The position numbers and the translations under genes are program-made. Below, piece by piece: positions 48,409 through 61,800 of a stretch of 64,000 bases of DNA (its first letter is position 1; each line of letters starts with the position of its first letter). Origin of the DNA: Epichloe hybrida (lineage: Eukaryota > Ascomycota > Sordariomycetes > Hypocreales > Clavicipitaceae); the NCBI GenBank assembly GCA_019022495.1, contig JAFEKR010000048.1, forward strand, positions 1 through 64,000. Direction: 5' to 3'. A model generated the notes under the pieces. That model was not told the DNA's origin, did no database searches, and was given only the letters and a program-made list of their open reading frames with translations.

Positions 48409-49331
48409 ATAGTAAGAGTTATATAATAGTAATAAGTTATAAGACATGCCTTATTCTTAAAGCTAACTTACTCTAGTCTTACTCCCTTTAGAATAAGGTA
48501 TTTAGGTATTAAGCTTATATACTAGGCCTATAATAAAGATAAAAGTTAAATAATATAAGTGTATTTACTTACTAAGCTTATCTCTCTAATATTAGTTAAG
48601 GGGTTATAAAGTATTTTAAGTTCTTATAGTCTATATAGATTATAAATAAATAGGATATACCTTAAAGCTTTGCTAACTATACCTTAAGATAAGAAATAAT
48701 AGCTAATAATTCCTTATTATAAATTATATAGTTCTTTTATAAGGATATAAGGCTAGTAAAATAATAAGCAACTAGATATAAGATATTATTAAGGCCTTAT
48801 TATAAGAGGTATTTGCTAAGGGCTATACCTAAATAATTAGCTTTTATTACTATAAGCAGTCTAGGTTTTATTATGCTAGCACTAGATATATAATAAAGGT
48901 ATTCTTTAATCTCATAAATACATTATTCTCCTTAAGCCCCTATTAGAAAGGAATATATCTCTTAGTAAGTTATATAAGTAAAGTTACTAGCTTAGAGAAG
49001 CCCCTAATAAAATTATAGTAAAAATTTATAAATCCTAGGAAGCTATAAACCCCTTATAGTTTTATAAGTATTACTTACTTCTTTATAGCTATAACCTTTA
49101 TAAGGTCTAAGTAAATTAAATACCTTACTATAATAATATATCCTAGATACTAGACCTCTTTTATAGTAAATATAGACTTATTAAGGTTAAGGTATAAGCC
49201 TATAGCCTTTAAGTAACTTAAAACTAGCTAGACCTTAGCTATATAATTCTTTCTTAATCCCCCTAAGTAAACTAGGATATTATTAAGGTAAGCTATAGTA
49301 AAGTCTCTTAATATATTCCCTAAGGATTTAT
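48409..49331 (-). mobile_element. Gypsy family G, fragment G3 (RT/RNase H region)
   Basis: Reverse-oriented copy of the stretch found forward at about 52,155-53,080 in G1 and again reversed at about 60,260-61,190 in G2. Ends abruptly at 49,331 where the hairpin LTR of G1 starts (AAGGATTTATT then TGTTATGG). Covers the end of RT and RNase H. Confidence 0.75.
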
Positions 49332-49639
49332 TGTTATGGACTGGCCCCTAGGCGACTGCGATAGGGCGTTAATATAGTATTAAGAGACTTAAGGAGGAAG
49401 AAGAAAGGGTAAGAGGCTATCCTGTAAGGGCTTAGGCTTTGCCTAAGCATTGTTCGTATAGTAGTTAGAGAGGGGATTAGTAAAAGCAGTTAGGGCGAGG
49501 AAAGGAGGCTTACATAAGTAGCTAAGGGGGTATAAGGGGCATTACTAGGGATAGCCTCTTACCCTTCCTCCTTTCTCCTTAAGTTTCTTAATACTATATT
49601 AACGCTCTATTATAGTTACCTAGGGGCTAGTCTATAATA
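49332..49639 (+). repeat. G1 5' LTR, rearranged into a hairpin
   Basis: The last 215 bp (49,425-49,639) match the last 215 bp of the 3' LTR (56,344-56,558). The first 91 bp (49,332-49,422) are instead an inverted copy of the final 91 bp (49,549-49,639), so the element begins TGTTATGGACTGGCCCCTAG and ends with its complement in RIP-mutated form. The normal 5' half of the LTR is missing. Confidence 0.75.
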
Positions 49640-51719
49640 ATTAAGAGACTTCCTTTAGTCCTTTTTAATAATTACTAAAAGACATAATAGAAACACTAAT
49701 AGATATATTAATAGATATAGTAAACACGCTCTAACTATAAGACTAACCTAGCTAGGGGATAATAACTCCCTTATCTAATACTATAGCACTACTAGTAGCT
49801 TAATAGGCTTAATTTAAGACGCTTTAACTTATACTTAATAAGTAAATAGTAAAACTTATATACCTCTAATAATAAGTAGCTATAAGCACTATAGGACCCT
49901 TAACCTAATTACCTATTATAGCCTAGCCTAATACCCTAATAGTAAACCTTACTTTACCTCTTACCTCTAACCTAGTCTTAACTATACCTAGGGTAAAATA
50001 AAAACCTATCCCTATAGGTAACCTATATAATAGTAATAAGGCCTTATTTACTATATAGAGGTTTCTAATAGAATATAAGCTATAGGTAAATAAGGACTTT
50101 ATTAAAACTAATAAGGATAGGTAAATGTTTATTTACTAGAACTTATTCTCTAAAGTCTAGTCCTAGGTAGCTACTTTCTTTAAATAGGGTAGTATTTATA
50201 ATTTTAACCTAGCTAAATTCCTAAAATACCTTAGGTTTATGTTCTCTAATTTACATAGGTAAGAGATAGCCCTTATAAAACTTAACTAGATAAAATAGGG
50301 CCTAAGGGAGCTATTTTCTATATTCTTTATTTACTTTATAAAGAAGCTCTTATTAGTAAGAGGGGATTATTAGGGGGATAATATAAAGCTAGTAAAGCTT
50401 TAATAAGCGCTTAATAAGTATTTAAGAGAAATTAGCGTAAGCTAGGGTATTAGCTAGAGTATATGGCATATAGCTATTATATAGTATTATAAGATTATAG
50501 TTAATATTAAGGCCCTTACTATAGAGAATAAGTACTAGTCCTAATGTAAACTATAGCTAGCTAAACCTATACCTTAGACTAATCACAAGGGTAATATACT
50601 AATAACTAGGGTGTGCGTGGTAAGGACTTAATTAGGAAACTAGAATAGGCTAGTTAAGAAAGAGAAAGGTCTAAAGCTAGCTATAAATATATAATAGGCT
50701 AAATAGGTATTAGAAGTAAAGTTAGCTAAACACTATTAGGAGAGATATTACCTATAATATAAATCTAAGGACTACTATATTTAGGAGTATACCTTTCTCT
50801 TACCCTATTCCCTATAGGTTAGTATTAACTTATATAAAGTAAATAAGGAAAGCGTAAATAAGGAGGTAAATATTCCCCCTATAGAAAATAAGTAACCCCT
50901 AAGCAAAGTCTTATATAAGGGTAAGGAGGCTAACTATATACTATAATATAAGATAACTATTTAAGCTATATAGAGTTAAAGCAGGATATAGTATAATATA
51001 TAAACTAACCGCTATTCTTAATTCCTATACTCTTAAATATATACTATTATATTAATATCTAGATTAATTATAGTTATAATTATTATAGTGCTATAAGTAA
51101 GTTAGTAGTAAAATAGTTTAGCCTAGAGCTTATATAGTTACTAAAGAGAAGGCGTGTCTAGACTATAGTGGAAATAGAAAGGAGAGGAAAGAGGGTATAG
51201 GAGAACACCTCCTTAATTACCTATATAGTACGCACTAGAATAGATATTAATAGCTAGGAGTTATTAGTATATTTATATGTTATCCTAGGCCTTATATAAG
51301 ACATTATACTTAGGATACTATAGCTAGAATATTATAATATAGTTATTTACATAGTAAAACAGTAATTAGTTATTAGAGTAGTAAAGGGCTTATGTGTCTT
51401 TAAAGCCTTTACGCATAAGGTAAAGACTTTAGTATAGGGGATTATTAAGTCCTTATATACTATAGAAGCGCACTAGGTATACTATAGGAGAGACACTTCT
51501 GTAATGTTTATTACTATAAGCCTTAGGGAGATAATAATAGTACTATAGATTATAGTGCCTAAGACAAAACCTAATAGCCTAAACACATTAATATTACCTA
51601 AGGAGTTAGCTAACTTCACGGACCTTTTTAATAAGGCTAAAGCTAATAGCTTACCTCCTTATTAGGGGTCCCTTAATTACTATATATGCTTATATAAGAA
51701 TTAGGATAGGTCTAAACTA

Positions 51720-54200
51720 ACGCTCCCTTAAGGACTGCTATATAACATACTAAGGGACTAGCTTCTAGAGGTTAGACACTAGATTATAGACTTAATAGAT
51801 AAGGGTTAGATTTATGCTAGCTTATTATTAGCTATAGCTCTAGTCTTTCTTATTAAAAAGGCTAATAAGGGTTAGCGTTTTTACGTAAATTACCACGCTC
51901 TTAATAAGATAATAGCATAGGATTACTATCCTTTCCTATTAATTAAGGAGACACTCTATTCCTTATCCTAGGTATACTAGTTTATAAAGGTAAATATTTA
52001 TATAGCGTTTTATAAGCTATGGATTACTAAGGGCTAGGAGTACCTAATAGTATTTTAAACTAGGTTTAGGCTATTTAAGTAGCTAGTTTGCCCCTTTAGC
52101 CTAGCTAGCGTACTAGTAATATTCTAATATTATATTAATAAGTCCTTAGGGGATATATTAGAGGATTTTATTATAGTGTACTTAGATAATATCTTAGTTT
52201 ACTTAGGGGGATTAAGGAAAGACTATATAGCTAAGGTTTAGGTAATATTAGGCTGCCTAAGGGCTATAGGGTTATACCTAGACCTTAATAAGTCTATGTT
52301 TGTAATAAAGGAGGTTTAATACCTAGGATATATTATTATAGTAGGATATTCTATTTGTCTAGATCTAGTAAAGGTTATAGCTATTAGGGAATAAGTAGCC
52401 CTAATAAAACTTTAAGGGGTCTGTAGTTTCCTAGGGTTTGCTAACTTTTACTATAACTTTATTAGTAACTTTTTAGAACTAGTAGTATTACTAATATAAT
52501 TAACTAAGAGGAATGTCCCTTTTTAATAGGGGCCTAAAGAGAATAATGCCTTTAATAGGTTAAAAGATACCTTTATTATGTACTTAATACTAGTATAATA
52601 GGATCTAGATCTCCTTATAGTAGTAAAAGCTAATTATTTAGGAATAGCTATTAGAGAATACCTTTCCTAATAAGGCTAGGATAGTATTATATACCTAGTT
52701 ACTTACTACTTTACTAGCCTTATATCCTTATAAAAGAACTATATAATTTATAATATGGAATTATTAGCTATTATCTTATGCCTTAAGGTATAGTTAGCTA
52801 AGCTATAGGGCGTTTCTAGTCTATTTATAATTTATATAAACTATAAGAACCTAGAGTACTTTATAACTCCTTAGTTAATATTAGAATAGCAGGCTTAATA
52901 GGCAGACACACTTACGCTATTTAATTTTTACCTCTAGTATAGACCTAGTATATAAGTGTAGTAGCCTAATGCTTTTTCTTAAAGGGAGTAAGACTAGGAA
53001 GGGGTAACCTCTAGAATAGGATATATTCTATAACCTATTACTATTATATAACTCTTGCTAATACTAGATAAATAGTAGGATAATAGTAGCATAGCATTAC
53101 TACTAGCTAGTAAGGTTCTCTTTACTACTAAATACCTTTAGACCTTATAGGACTAGGCTATTATCTCTAACCTTATATATAGTATTTAATTAAGGGCTAT
53201 TTAGGAAGGGGCCTAGAGGTTTCCTATTAAGGTACTTATAAGGGAGTAAGTGATAAATTATTCTATAAGCGCTTATAAGGCACTCTAGTTTAGGGGCTAT
53301 ACCTAGGTCCTAGCTTAGGAGCCTCTTATAATAACCCTAATATAGTAATGCTATAATTTGCTAGTAGTAAGGCACCTAGGCTATAATACTATGTTTTAAA
53401 TCTTATAATAGTAGTTTTACTAGAATAGGATATTATAAGATATTACTAGGTTTATTTATAACTATTACTACTATAGTAGTTATAAAAGCTATTAATATTA
53501 CTAGGGCTTACTAAAGCCTTTACCTATCCCTAACTAGTTTTAGTTATAAATCTCTATTAACTTTATAATAAACTTACTAGCACTATCCCTAGAAAAACCA
53601 TAATACCTAATAGTTATTATAGATTAACTCTTTAAATTTATCTAGCTTAAGGCTATAACTTCTATAAGAGCTAAGGAATGTGTAAAGAGGTTTAAAATAG
53701 TTTAGTAGTAGTTTAAAGGGTTTCCTTAATTAATTATTATAGATTATAGCTTAGATTAGTTAGGAAAGTTTTAGATAATATTATGCTCCCTAGTTAGGAT
53801 TAATTAGTTACTTTTTATATTATATTACCTATAGACTAATAGTAATACTAAGTAAGTAAACTAAGAGGTATAGGCAATACTATATATTATAGTCTCTTTC
53901 TTATAATTTAACTAGCTAGAATATCTAGCTACTTGCTAGCTTATAATTAATAATAGGCTATTTTCTATAATAGGAGTTAGCCTAAATAAGCTACTATATA
54001 GCTATAATCTAGAGCTAGTCTAGTTACTACTAGATATATTTACTTTTATAATAATACTAAAGGGGCAAGTAATATGGTTTCTTAAGCACCTCTAGGAGGG
54101 TACTTATCTAGTATAAGCTATAATAGCCTATATATAATAAAGGTAATAAGACACTATGTTTACTTTATATTAGCTAGTAAAATAGTTTTAGGTTAGAGAT
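51720..54200 (+). pseudogene. G1 pol relic: reverse transcriptase, RNase H, integrase
   Basis: One plus-strand frame can be followed throughout. RT (about 51,720-52,560): FLIKKANKG, LNKIIA.DYYPFLLIKETL, VYLDNILVY (YxDD box as YLDN, 52,176-52,202), YLGYIIIVG, FLGFANFYYNFI. RNase H (52,590-52,990): NMELLAIILCLKV (52,752 on) and YINYKNLEYF. Integrase (53,400-54,200): GLLKPLPIPN, NFIINLLALSL (53,559 on), LIVIID.LFKFI, GFP.LIIIDYSLD, WVEWL-like LEYLATC and IIGVSL. These anchor points are all in the same frame (position divisible by 3). Stops interrupt at RIP-type codons. Confidence 0.85.
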
Positions 54201-56089
54201 AAGGTATAGCTTTTACTTAAAAACATTAAAACTAATTATCTCTTATAGAAACTTAATTAAGTAATAGTAAAGTATATAGTTATAGAAGTCCTAATATTAC
54301 TTATAGTATAGCTTAATATCCTAAGAGGTATTTACCTAGTATTTTATATAAACCTTATTAAATACACTATAGAGAACTCTCTCCCTAGTTAGAAGCTTTA
54401 GGACTCCTATTTAGGACTAAAATAAGTCCTTATAAAGAGTAATAATAAACTTATTAAGGAATATTAGGTTAAGCAAATCCTAGTGGCTTAGAATACCTTA
54501 GGCTAGGGTAAAAGATATAATATACTTATTAAGTAAGTAAGCTATATATAGCCTATATAAGAACTATTGGAGAATATAGTATAAATATAAGCCCTTAATA
54601 AGTTTAAGGTAAAATAAGGAGATATATAATATAATAATAAACTAAGTTAATTTTAGAAAACTTATTTACCTATAAAGACTTATATATATATTTAAGATAC
54701 TAATATATTATAGTTTACTACTATTACTTAGAGGGAATAATTATTCTCTAAGTCTTTATTTAAATTAATAGGAGAGTTTATATAGGCACGTGCTACCTTT
54801 ATTTAAAGTTAGTGCTTTACTAATATAGCTATAGTATATTTACCTAGTAATAGTTATAGTATAAAGAGTTATTTACTAGGGATATAACCTAGGTTTTAGA
54901 TAGTGTAAGTAAAGTTAGTATATAAAGTGTATATAGGTAAAGGTATAACTAGAGTATAAGAGAGGGGATAGTAAGTAAGGATAGTAATCCTAGTAAGATA
55001 AGGAATATTATTTCTAGCTAGGGGTTAGCTAGCTCTAGGGTTTTTAGGGGTATATTTAAGAGAAAAACTAGCTAACTTTAACTTAGAGAGAAAATAGGTA
55101 AGCTACTAGTAATAATAAGAAGGGGAGTTATTACCTAACTTAGTAATATAATAATAGTATTAGTTCTTACTATAATAATAGAGGGTAAGCACCTAGATAA
55201 GAGTAGTAAACTATTTATGTATTTCTTTACGTATAGTATTTAGGCTACTAATAACCTATTAGTTTTACTAGAATAAAACGCTAGTAACTTATTACATAAA
55301 CTATGCTATACTATAACTAGCTAAAGGGCTAGTGCTAATAAAGGGAATAATATTAAGGCTAGTTATATTTATTATAGGGGTATCTATAGCTAGAGATACC
55401 CTAAGAGCTAAGTGTATAGGAGCTAGGTTAAATTACGCCTAGTTAAGGAGAGTATTTTAATAACTAATAAGATAGTAGTATTTTTATAATAAGATAGGTA
55501 TCTTTTTCTTTATAGTTATAGTCTTAGGGACTCTAGGCTTAATAATATATATACTTATAGTGATTTTAGCCTTAAGATCCTTAAGGGCGCGTTAGAGTTA
55601 TAAGTTAGTAAATAGAAGCCTAGTGTGCTATATGTAAGTAATATAATATTACTAATATAGAGGATATAACTTCTTACTTTAGGGTAAATAATAGTTTAAG
55701 ACACTAGTAGTAAGAGCCTATTTAATATAAGGACTATAGGGACACTAGACTATTTTAGGTATAGTATACTATTTATTATTAGAGTTTCCCTTTATAAGGT
55801 ACTTACTAATAAAATAGGATATTAGCATGGTAAGGGTAGCTACTCCTATAGCTACTAAAGCTATAGGAGTAAGAGCATTAGTGTAATATTAAGGTATTTT
55901 AGTAAAGGAAATAATTATTTAGAAGGAAAGAACTAATAGAATAAGGGGGAAGGCATAATAAGTTTATAATAATAAAGGGATAGTGTTATATAAAGGGGAA
56001 AGTAAGATAAGTGTAAGCTAAAGTAAGATATTTATAGTAGAAGTTATACCTATATTAGGTGTACTATAAATAAGTAAGGGTAGGGTAAT

Positions 56090-56558
56090 TGTTCATAACA
56101 AATAACCCGTTAGTAGGGCGAACGTGTTATACGCACTATAAAATAACACCTAGAAGTAGGGGGGTTACTACAATGGATAATAAGGCAGTAGGGCAGGTGC
56201 CTATTAGACGCTTTACGAATAGCTATTAGTAAGGATAGTTTTTATTATAATAACTAAGGGCATATGTAACGTAGGTGTTACGCACGTTGCTAGGGGTTAA
56301 TATAGAGGGGAGTTTGTTAATAATAGGTAAGTAAGGGCATATATAAGGGCTTAGGCTTTGCCTAAGCATTATTTATATAGTAGTTAAAGAGAGGATTAGT
56401 AAAAGTAATTAGGGTAAGGAAAGGAGGCTTATATAAGTAGCTAAGGGGGTATAAGGGGCACCACTAGGGATAGCCTCTTACCCTTCCTCCTTTCTCCTTA
56501 AGTCTCTTAATACTATATCAACGCCCTATCGCAGTTGCCTAGGGGCCAGTCTATAACA
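56090..56558 (+). repeat. G1 3' LTR
   Basis: 469 bp, TGTTCATAAC...CCAGTCTATAACA, right after a purine tract. Its first 200 bases and last 60 retain many CpG and CpA, unlike the interior of G1. Contains GCTTAGGCTTTGCCTAAGC, a perfect 19-bp palindrome with one central base (near 56,349-56,367). Confidence 0.75.
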
Positions 56559-58298
56559 TATCCCTAGTAATACCCCTTATACCCCCTAAGCTACTTATAT
56601 AAGCCTCCTTTTTCTTACCTTAATTACTTTTACTAATTCTCTCTTTAATTACTATATGAATAATACTTAGGTAAAGCCTAAGCCCTTATATATACTCTTA
56701 CTTACTTATTACTAATAAACTTCTCTTTATAATATCCCCTAGTAATATATATAATACTTATATTATATATACCCTTAGTTATTATAATAAAAACTATTCT
56801 TACTAATGGCTATTTATAAAGTATTTAATAAGTACTTACCTTACTACCTTATTATTTATTATAATAATAACCCCCTTACTTCTAAGTATTATTTTATAGT
56901 ATATATAATATATTTGCCTTACTAATAGGTTATTTATTATAGATAACTACCTTACCCTTACTTATTTATAACTTACCTAGTATAAGTATAATATCTAGTA
57001 TAAATATCTTACTTATACTTATACTATCTTACTTTCCCCTTTATATAATACTATCTCTTTATTATTATAATTCTATTAAGCCTTTCTCTTTATTTTATTA
57101 GCTTCTTTCTCTTAATTAATTATTTCTTTTACTAGAAATACTATACTATTAAGCCCTTATTCTTACTCCTATAGCTACTTCTATAGCTACTCCTATAATA
57201 CCTATATTTTATTTTATTAGTAAGTACCTTATAAAAGGAAACTCTAATAATAAATAGTATACTATACCTAAGTTAGTTTAGCGTTCTTTTAGTCCTTATA
57301 TTAAATAAACTTTTATTACTAATGTCTTAAACTATTATTCCCCTAGAAGTAAGGAATTATATCCTTTTTATTAGTAATAGTATATTACCTATATATAGTA
57401 TACTAGGCTTTTATTTACTAACTTATAACTTTACTATACTCTTAAAGATCTTAAGGCTAAAATTACTATAAGTATATATATTATTAAACCTAAAGTCCTT
57501 AAGACTATAAATATAAAAAAGAAAATATTTATCCTATTCTAGAGATATTACTATTTTATTAGTTACTAGAATACCCTCCTTAACTAAGTATAGTTTAACT
57601 TAACTTCTATTTACTTAGCTCTTAAGGTATCTCTAGCTATAAATACCCTTATAATAAATATAACTAGCCTTAATATTATTCCCTTTATTAGCACTAGCCC
57701 TTTAGCTAGTTATAGTATAGTATAGTCTATATAATAAGTTACTAGTATTTTATTCTAATAAAACTAATAGGTTATTAGTAGCCTAAATACTATATATAAA
57801 GAAATATATAAATAGTTTATTACTTTTATTTAAGTACTTACCCCTTATTACTATAGTAAAAACTAATACTATTATTAAATTACTAAGTTAGGTAATAACT
57901 CTTCTTTTTATTATTACTAGTAACTTACTTATTTTCTCTTTAAGTTAAGGTTAATAGGTTTTTCTTTTAAATATACCTTTAAAAAATAGGGTTACTAAGC
58001 CCCTTGTAGTATAATTATTCTAACTTTATATACTTTATAAGTAATAGTAATAATTACTATAATATATTAGTATCTTAAATATATATAAAAGTCTTTATAA
58101 GTAAATAAGTTTTTTAAAATTAATTTAGTTTATTATTATATTATATATCTCCTTATTTTACCTTAAACTTATTAAGGGCTTATATTTATACTATATTCTC
58201 TAATAGTTTTTATATAAGCTATATATAACTTACTTACTTAATAAGTATATTATATCTCTTACCTTAGCCTAGAGTATTCTAAGCTACTAGGATTTACT

Positions 58299-58471
58299 TG
58301 TGATAATCTAGGCTTTGCCTAGACCTAGCAATATAGGTGTCAATTGCACAAGTTACAGGGACTTGTGCAATGCGTATTCTTTTGTTGCCTTCTATAGCGC
58401 AATGGAATTAGGGTTAAACCCATATGGTGGCGCAGGCACCTGCGATTAGCCCTTAGGGCTAGACTATGATA
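58299..58471 (+). repeat. Left terminal repeat of the miniature LTR element
   Basis: 173 bp, TG...TA (ancestral CA mutated); pairs with 58,656-58,828. Confidence 0.85.
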
Positions 58472-58655
58472 TTTGCACAAGTCATCTAAGGTCATAGGTT
58501 CGAACCAGCTGCGTGTACAAAGGTGCACTATAGGGCAGCCACAACGGGGTTCTTCCTAGGCTTATAGGGAAAAAAGAGAGGGTCCCTAGGGGATACGCGG
58601 TATTGCTAGCTTATAAGGGGTTAATAGGAAGAAGATCACCTAGGGAAAGAGCCTA

Positions 58656-58828
58656 TGTGATAATCTAGGCTTTACCTAGACCTAGTAATATAGGTGTCAA
58701 TTGCATAAGTTACAGGGACTTGTGTAATGCGTATTCTTTTGTTGCCTTCTATGGCGCAACGGAATTGGGGTTAAACCCACATGGTGGCGCAGGCACCCGC
58801 GATTAGCCCTTAGGGCTAGACTATGACA
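58656..58828 (+). repeat. Right terminal repeat of the miniature LTR element
   Basis: 173 bp, TG...CA; retains GGCGCAACGG and CACCCGCG where the left copy has transitions. Confidence 0.85.
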
Positions 58829-61800
58829 TTACTTAACCTAATATTCCTTAATAAGTTTATTATTACTCTTTATAAGGACTTATTTTAGTCCTAAATAGGA
58901 GTTCTAGAGCTTTTAACTAAGGAAAGGGTTTTTTATAGTATATTTAATAAGGTTTATATAAAATACTAGGTAAATACCTCTTAGAATATTTAGCTATACT
59001 ATAAGTAATATTAGGACTTTTATAACTATATACTTTACTATTACTTAATTAAGTTTTTATAAGAGGTAATTAGTTTTAATATTTTTAAGTAAAAGCTATA
59101 CCTTATCTTTAACCTAAAACTATTTTACTAGCTAATATAAAGTAAATATAGTGTCTTATTACCTTTATTATATATAGGCTATTATAGCTTATACTAGATA
59201 AATACCCTCCTAAAGGTACTTAAGAAACTATATTACTTACCTCTTTAGTATTATTATAAAAGTAAACTTATTTAGTAATAACTAGACTAGCTTTAGGTTA
59301 TAGCTATATAGTAGCTTATTTAGGCTAACTTCTATTATAGAAAATAGCCTATTATTAATTATAAGCTAGTAAGTAGCTAAATATTCTAGCTAGTTAAACT
59401 ATAAGAAAAAGACTATAATATATAATATTACTTATATCTCTTAGTTTACTTACTTTATATTACTATTAGTTTATAAGTAATATAATATAAAAAGTAACTA
59501 ATTTATCCTAACTAGGGAGTATAATATTATCTAAAATTTTCCTAACTAATCTAAACTATAATCTATAATAATTAATTAAGGAAACCCCTTAAACTACTAC
59601 TAGACTATTTTAAACCTTTTTATATATTCCTTAGCTTTTATAGAAGTTATAGCCTTAAGCTAAATAAATTTAAAGAGTTAATTTATAATAACTATTAGAT
59701 ATTATAGCTTTTCTAGGGATAATACTAGTAAGTTTATTATAAAGTTAATAGAGATTTATAACTAAAACTAGTTAAGGATAGGTAAAGGCTTTAGTAAGCC
59801 CTAGTATTATTAATAGCTCTTATAATTACTATAGTAGTAATAGTTATAATTTAACTTATAAATAAACCTAGTAATATCTTATAATATCCTATTTTAGTAA
59901 AACTACTATTATAAGATTTAAAATATAGTATTATAGCCTAGGTGCCTTACTACTAGTAAATTATAGTATTACTATATTAGGGTTATTATAAGAGGCTTTT
60001 ACACTAGGACCTAGGTATAGCCCTTAAACTAAAGCACCTTATAGGTACTTATAAAATAATTTATTACTTACTCCTTTATTAATACTTTAATAGGAAACCT
60101 CTAGGCCCCTTTCTAAATAGCCCTTAATTAAATACTATATATAGGTTTAGAGATAATAGCCTAGTCCTATAAGGTCTAAAGGTATTTAGTAATAAAGAGA
60201 ACCTTACTAGCTAGTAGTAATACTATACTATTATTATCTTACTACTTATTTAGTAATAGTAAAAGTTATATAATAGTAATAGGTTATAGGATATATCCTA
60301 TTTTAAAGGTAGCCCTTTTCTAGTCTTACTCCCTTTAAGAAAGAGTATCTAGCTATTATACTTATATACTAAGTCTATACTAGAGATAGAAATTAAATAG
60401 TATAAGTATATTTACTTATTAAGCTTACTACTCTAATATTAACTAGGGGGTTATAAAGTACTCTAAGTTCTTATAGTCTATATAAATTATAAATAGATAG
60501 GAAATACCCTATAGCTTAGCTAACTATGCCTTAAGGTATAAGATAATAGCTAATAGTTTCTTATTATAAATTATATAGTTTTTTTATAAGGATATAAGGC
60601 TAGTAAAATAGTAAGTAACTAGGTATATAATACTATCCTAGCCTTACTAGGAAAGGTATTCTCTAATAGCTATTCCTAAATAATTAGCTTTTACTACTAT
60701 AAGAAGATTTAGATTTTATTATACTAGGACTAGGTATATAATAAAGGCATTCTTTAGCCTATTAAAGGTATTATTCTCTTTAAGTCCCTATTAAAAAGGG
60801 GTATTTCTCTTAGTTAATTATATTAGTAATACTACTAGCTCTAAAAAGTTACTAATAAAGTTATAGTAAAAATTAGTAAACCCTAGGAAGCTATAAACTC
60901 TCTAAAGTTTTATAAAGGCTATTTACTCCCTTATAGCTATAACCTTTACTAGGTCTAGATAAATAAAATAACTTACTATAATAATATATCCTAGGTATTA
61001 GACCTCTTTTACTACAAACACTAACTTATTAAAATCTAAGTATAAACCTATAGCCCTTAGGTAGCCTAATATTAGCTAGACCTTAGCTATATAGTCTTTT
61101 CTTAATCCCCCTAAGTAAACTAAGATATTATCTAAGTATACTATAATAAAATCCCCTAATATATCCCCTAAGGATTTATTAATATAATATTAGAATATTA
61201 CTAGTGTGCTAGCTAGGCTAAAGGGGTAAACTAGCCACTTAAATAGCCTAAACCTAGTTTAAAACGCTATAAGGTACTCCTAGCCCTTAGTAATCTATAG
61301 CTTATAAAACACTATATAAATATTTACCTTTATAAACTAATATACCTAGGATAAGAAGTAAAGTGTCTCCTTAATTAATAGAAAAGGGTAATAATCCTAT
61401 GCTATTATCTTATTAAGAGCGTAGTAATCTATATAAAAACGCTAACCCCTATTAGGTTTTTTAATAAGAAAAACTAAGGCTATAGCTAATAAAGAGCTAG
61501 CATAGATTTAACCCTTATTTATTAAATCTATAATCTAGCGCCTAACCTCTAGAAGCTAGTTCCTTAGCATATTATATAGCAGTCCTTATAGGAGTATTAG
61601 TTTAGACTTATCTTATAAGGTTCTAGCATAAGCATATATAGTAATTAAGAGACCCCTAATAAGGAGGTAAGCTATTAGCTTTAGCCTTATTAAAAAGGTC
61701 TGTAAAGTTAGCTAATTCCCTAGGTAACGTTAATATATCTAGATTATTAGGCTTTATCTTAGGCACTATAATCTATAGTACTATTGTTATCTCCCTAAGG

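Larger units (their letters stand above)
49332..56558 (+). mobile_element. Gypsy family G, copy G1 (most complete copy)
   Basis: Plus-strand Ty3/gypsy element: rearranged 5' LTR 49,332-49,639, pol relic about 51,720-54,200, 3' LTR 56,090-56,558. A purine tract (AAGTAAGGGTAGGG, 56,072-56,085) precedes the 3' LTR. Flanks are GATTTAT on the left and TATCCC on the right, so no TSD is seen; the right side abuts the truncated, inverted copy G2. Length 7.2 kb. Confidence 0.8.
58299..58828 (+). mobile_element. 530-bp miniature LTR element (TRIM-like) inserted in G2
   Basis: Two direct repeats of 173 bp (58,299-58,471 and 58,656-58,828), each starting TGTGATAATCTAGG and ending CTATGACA (CTATGATA in the left copy), surround 184 bp. 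A perfect 5-bp TSD TTACT flanks it (58,294-58,298 and 58,829-58,833). The undisturbed target can be read in G1 near 54,470 (AGGTTAAGCAAATCC on plus). All differences between the two repeats that I checked are transitions. No room for gag or pol. The centre has GGTTCGAACC at 58,498-58,507. Strand shown is arbitrary. Confidence 0.85.

Noticed and set aside
49327..56563. A TSD for the whole G1 element
   Set aside because: Left flank TTTAT and right flank TATCC do not match; rearrangement of both ends prevents a TSD call.
58428..58507. tRNA gene or tRNA-derived SINE, from GGTTCGAACC and an A-box-like TGGCGCAGGCACC
   Set aside because: No T-stem or acceptor stem can be folded, and the terminal repeats with a 5-bp TSD explain the unit better as an LTR-type element.
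58340..58528. 62-codon minus-strand frame across the miniature LTR element
   Set aside because: It spans the left terminal repeat and central region, and the second terminal repeat differs by transitions only; no protein pattern. Chance frame in less mutated DNA.
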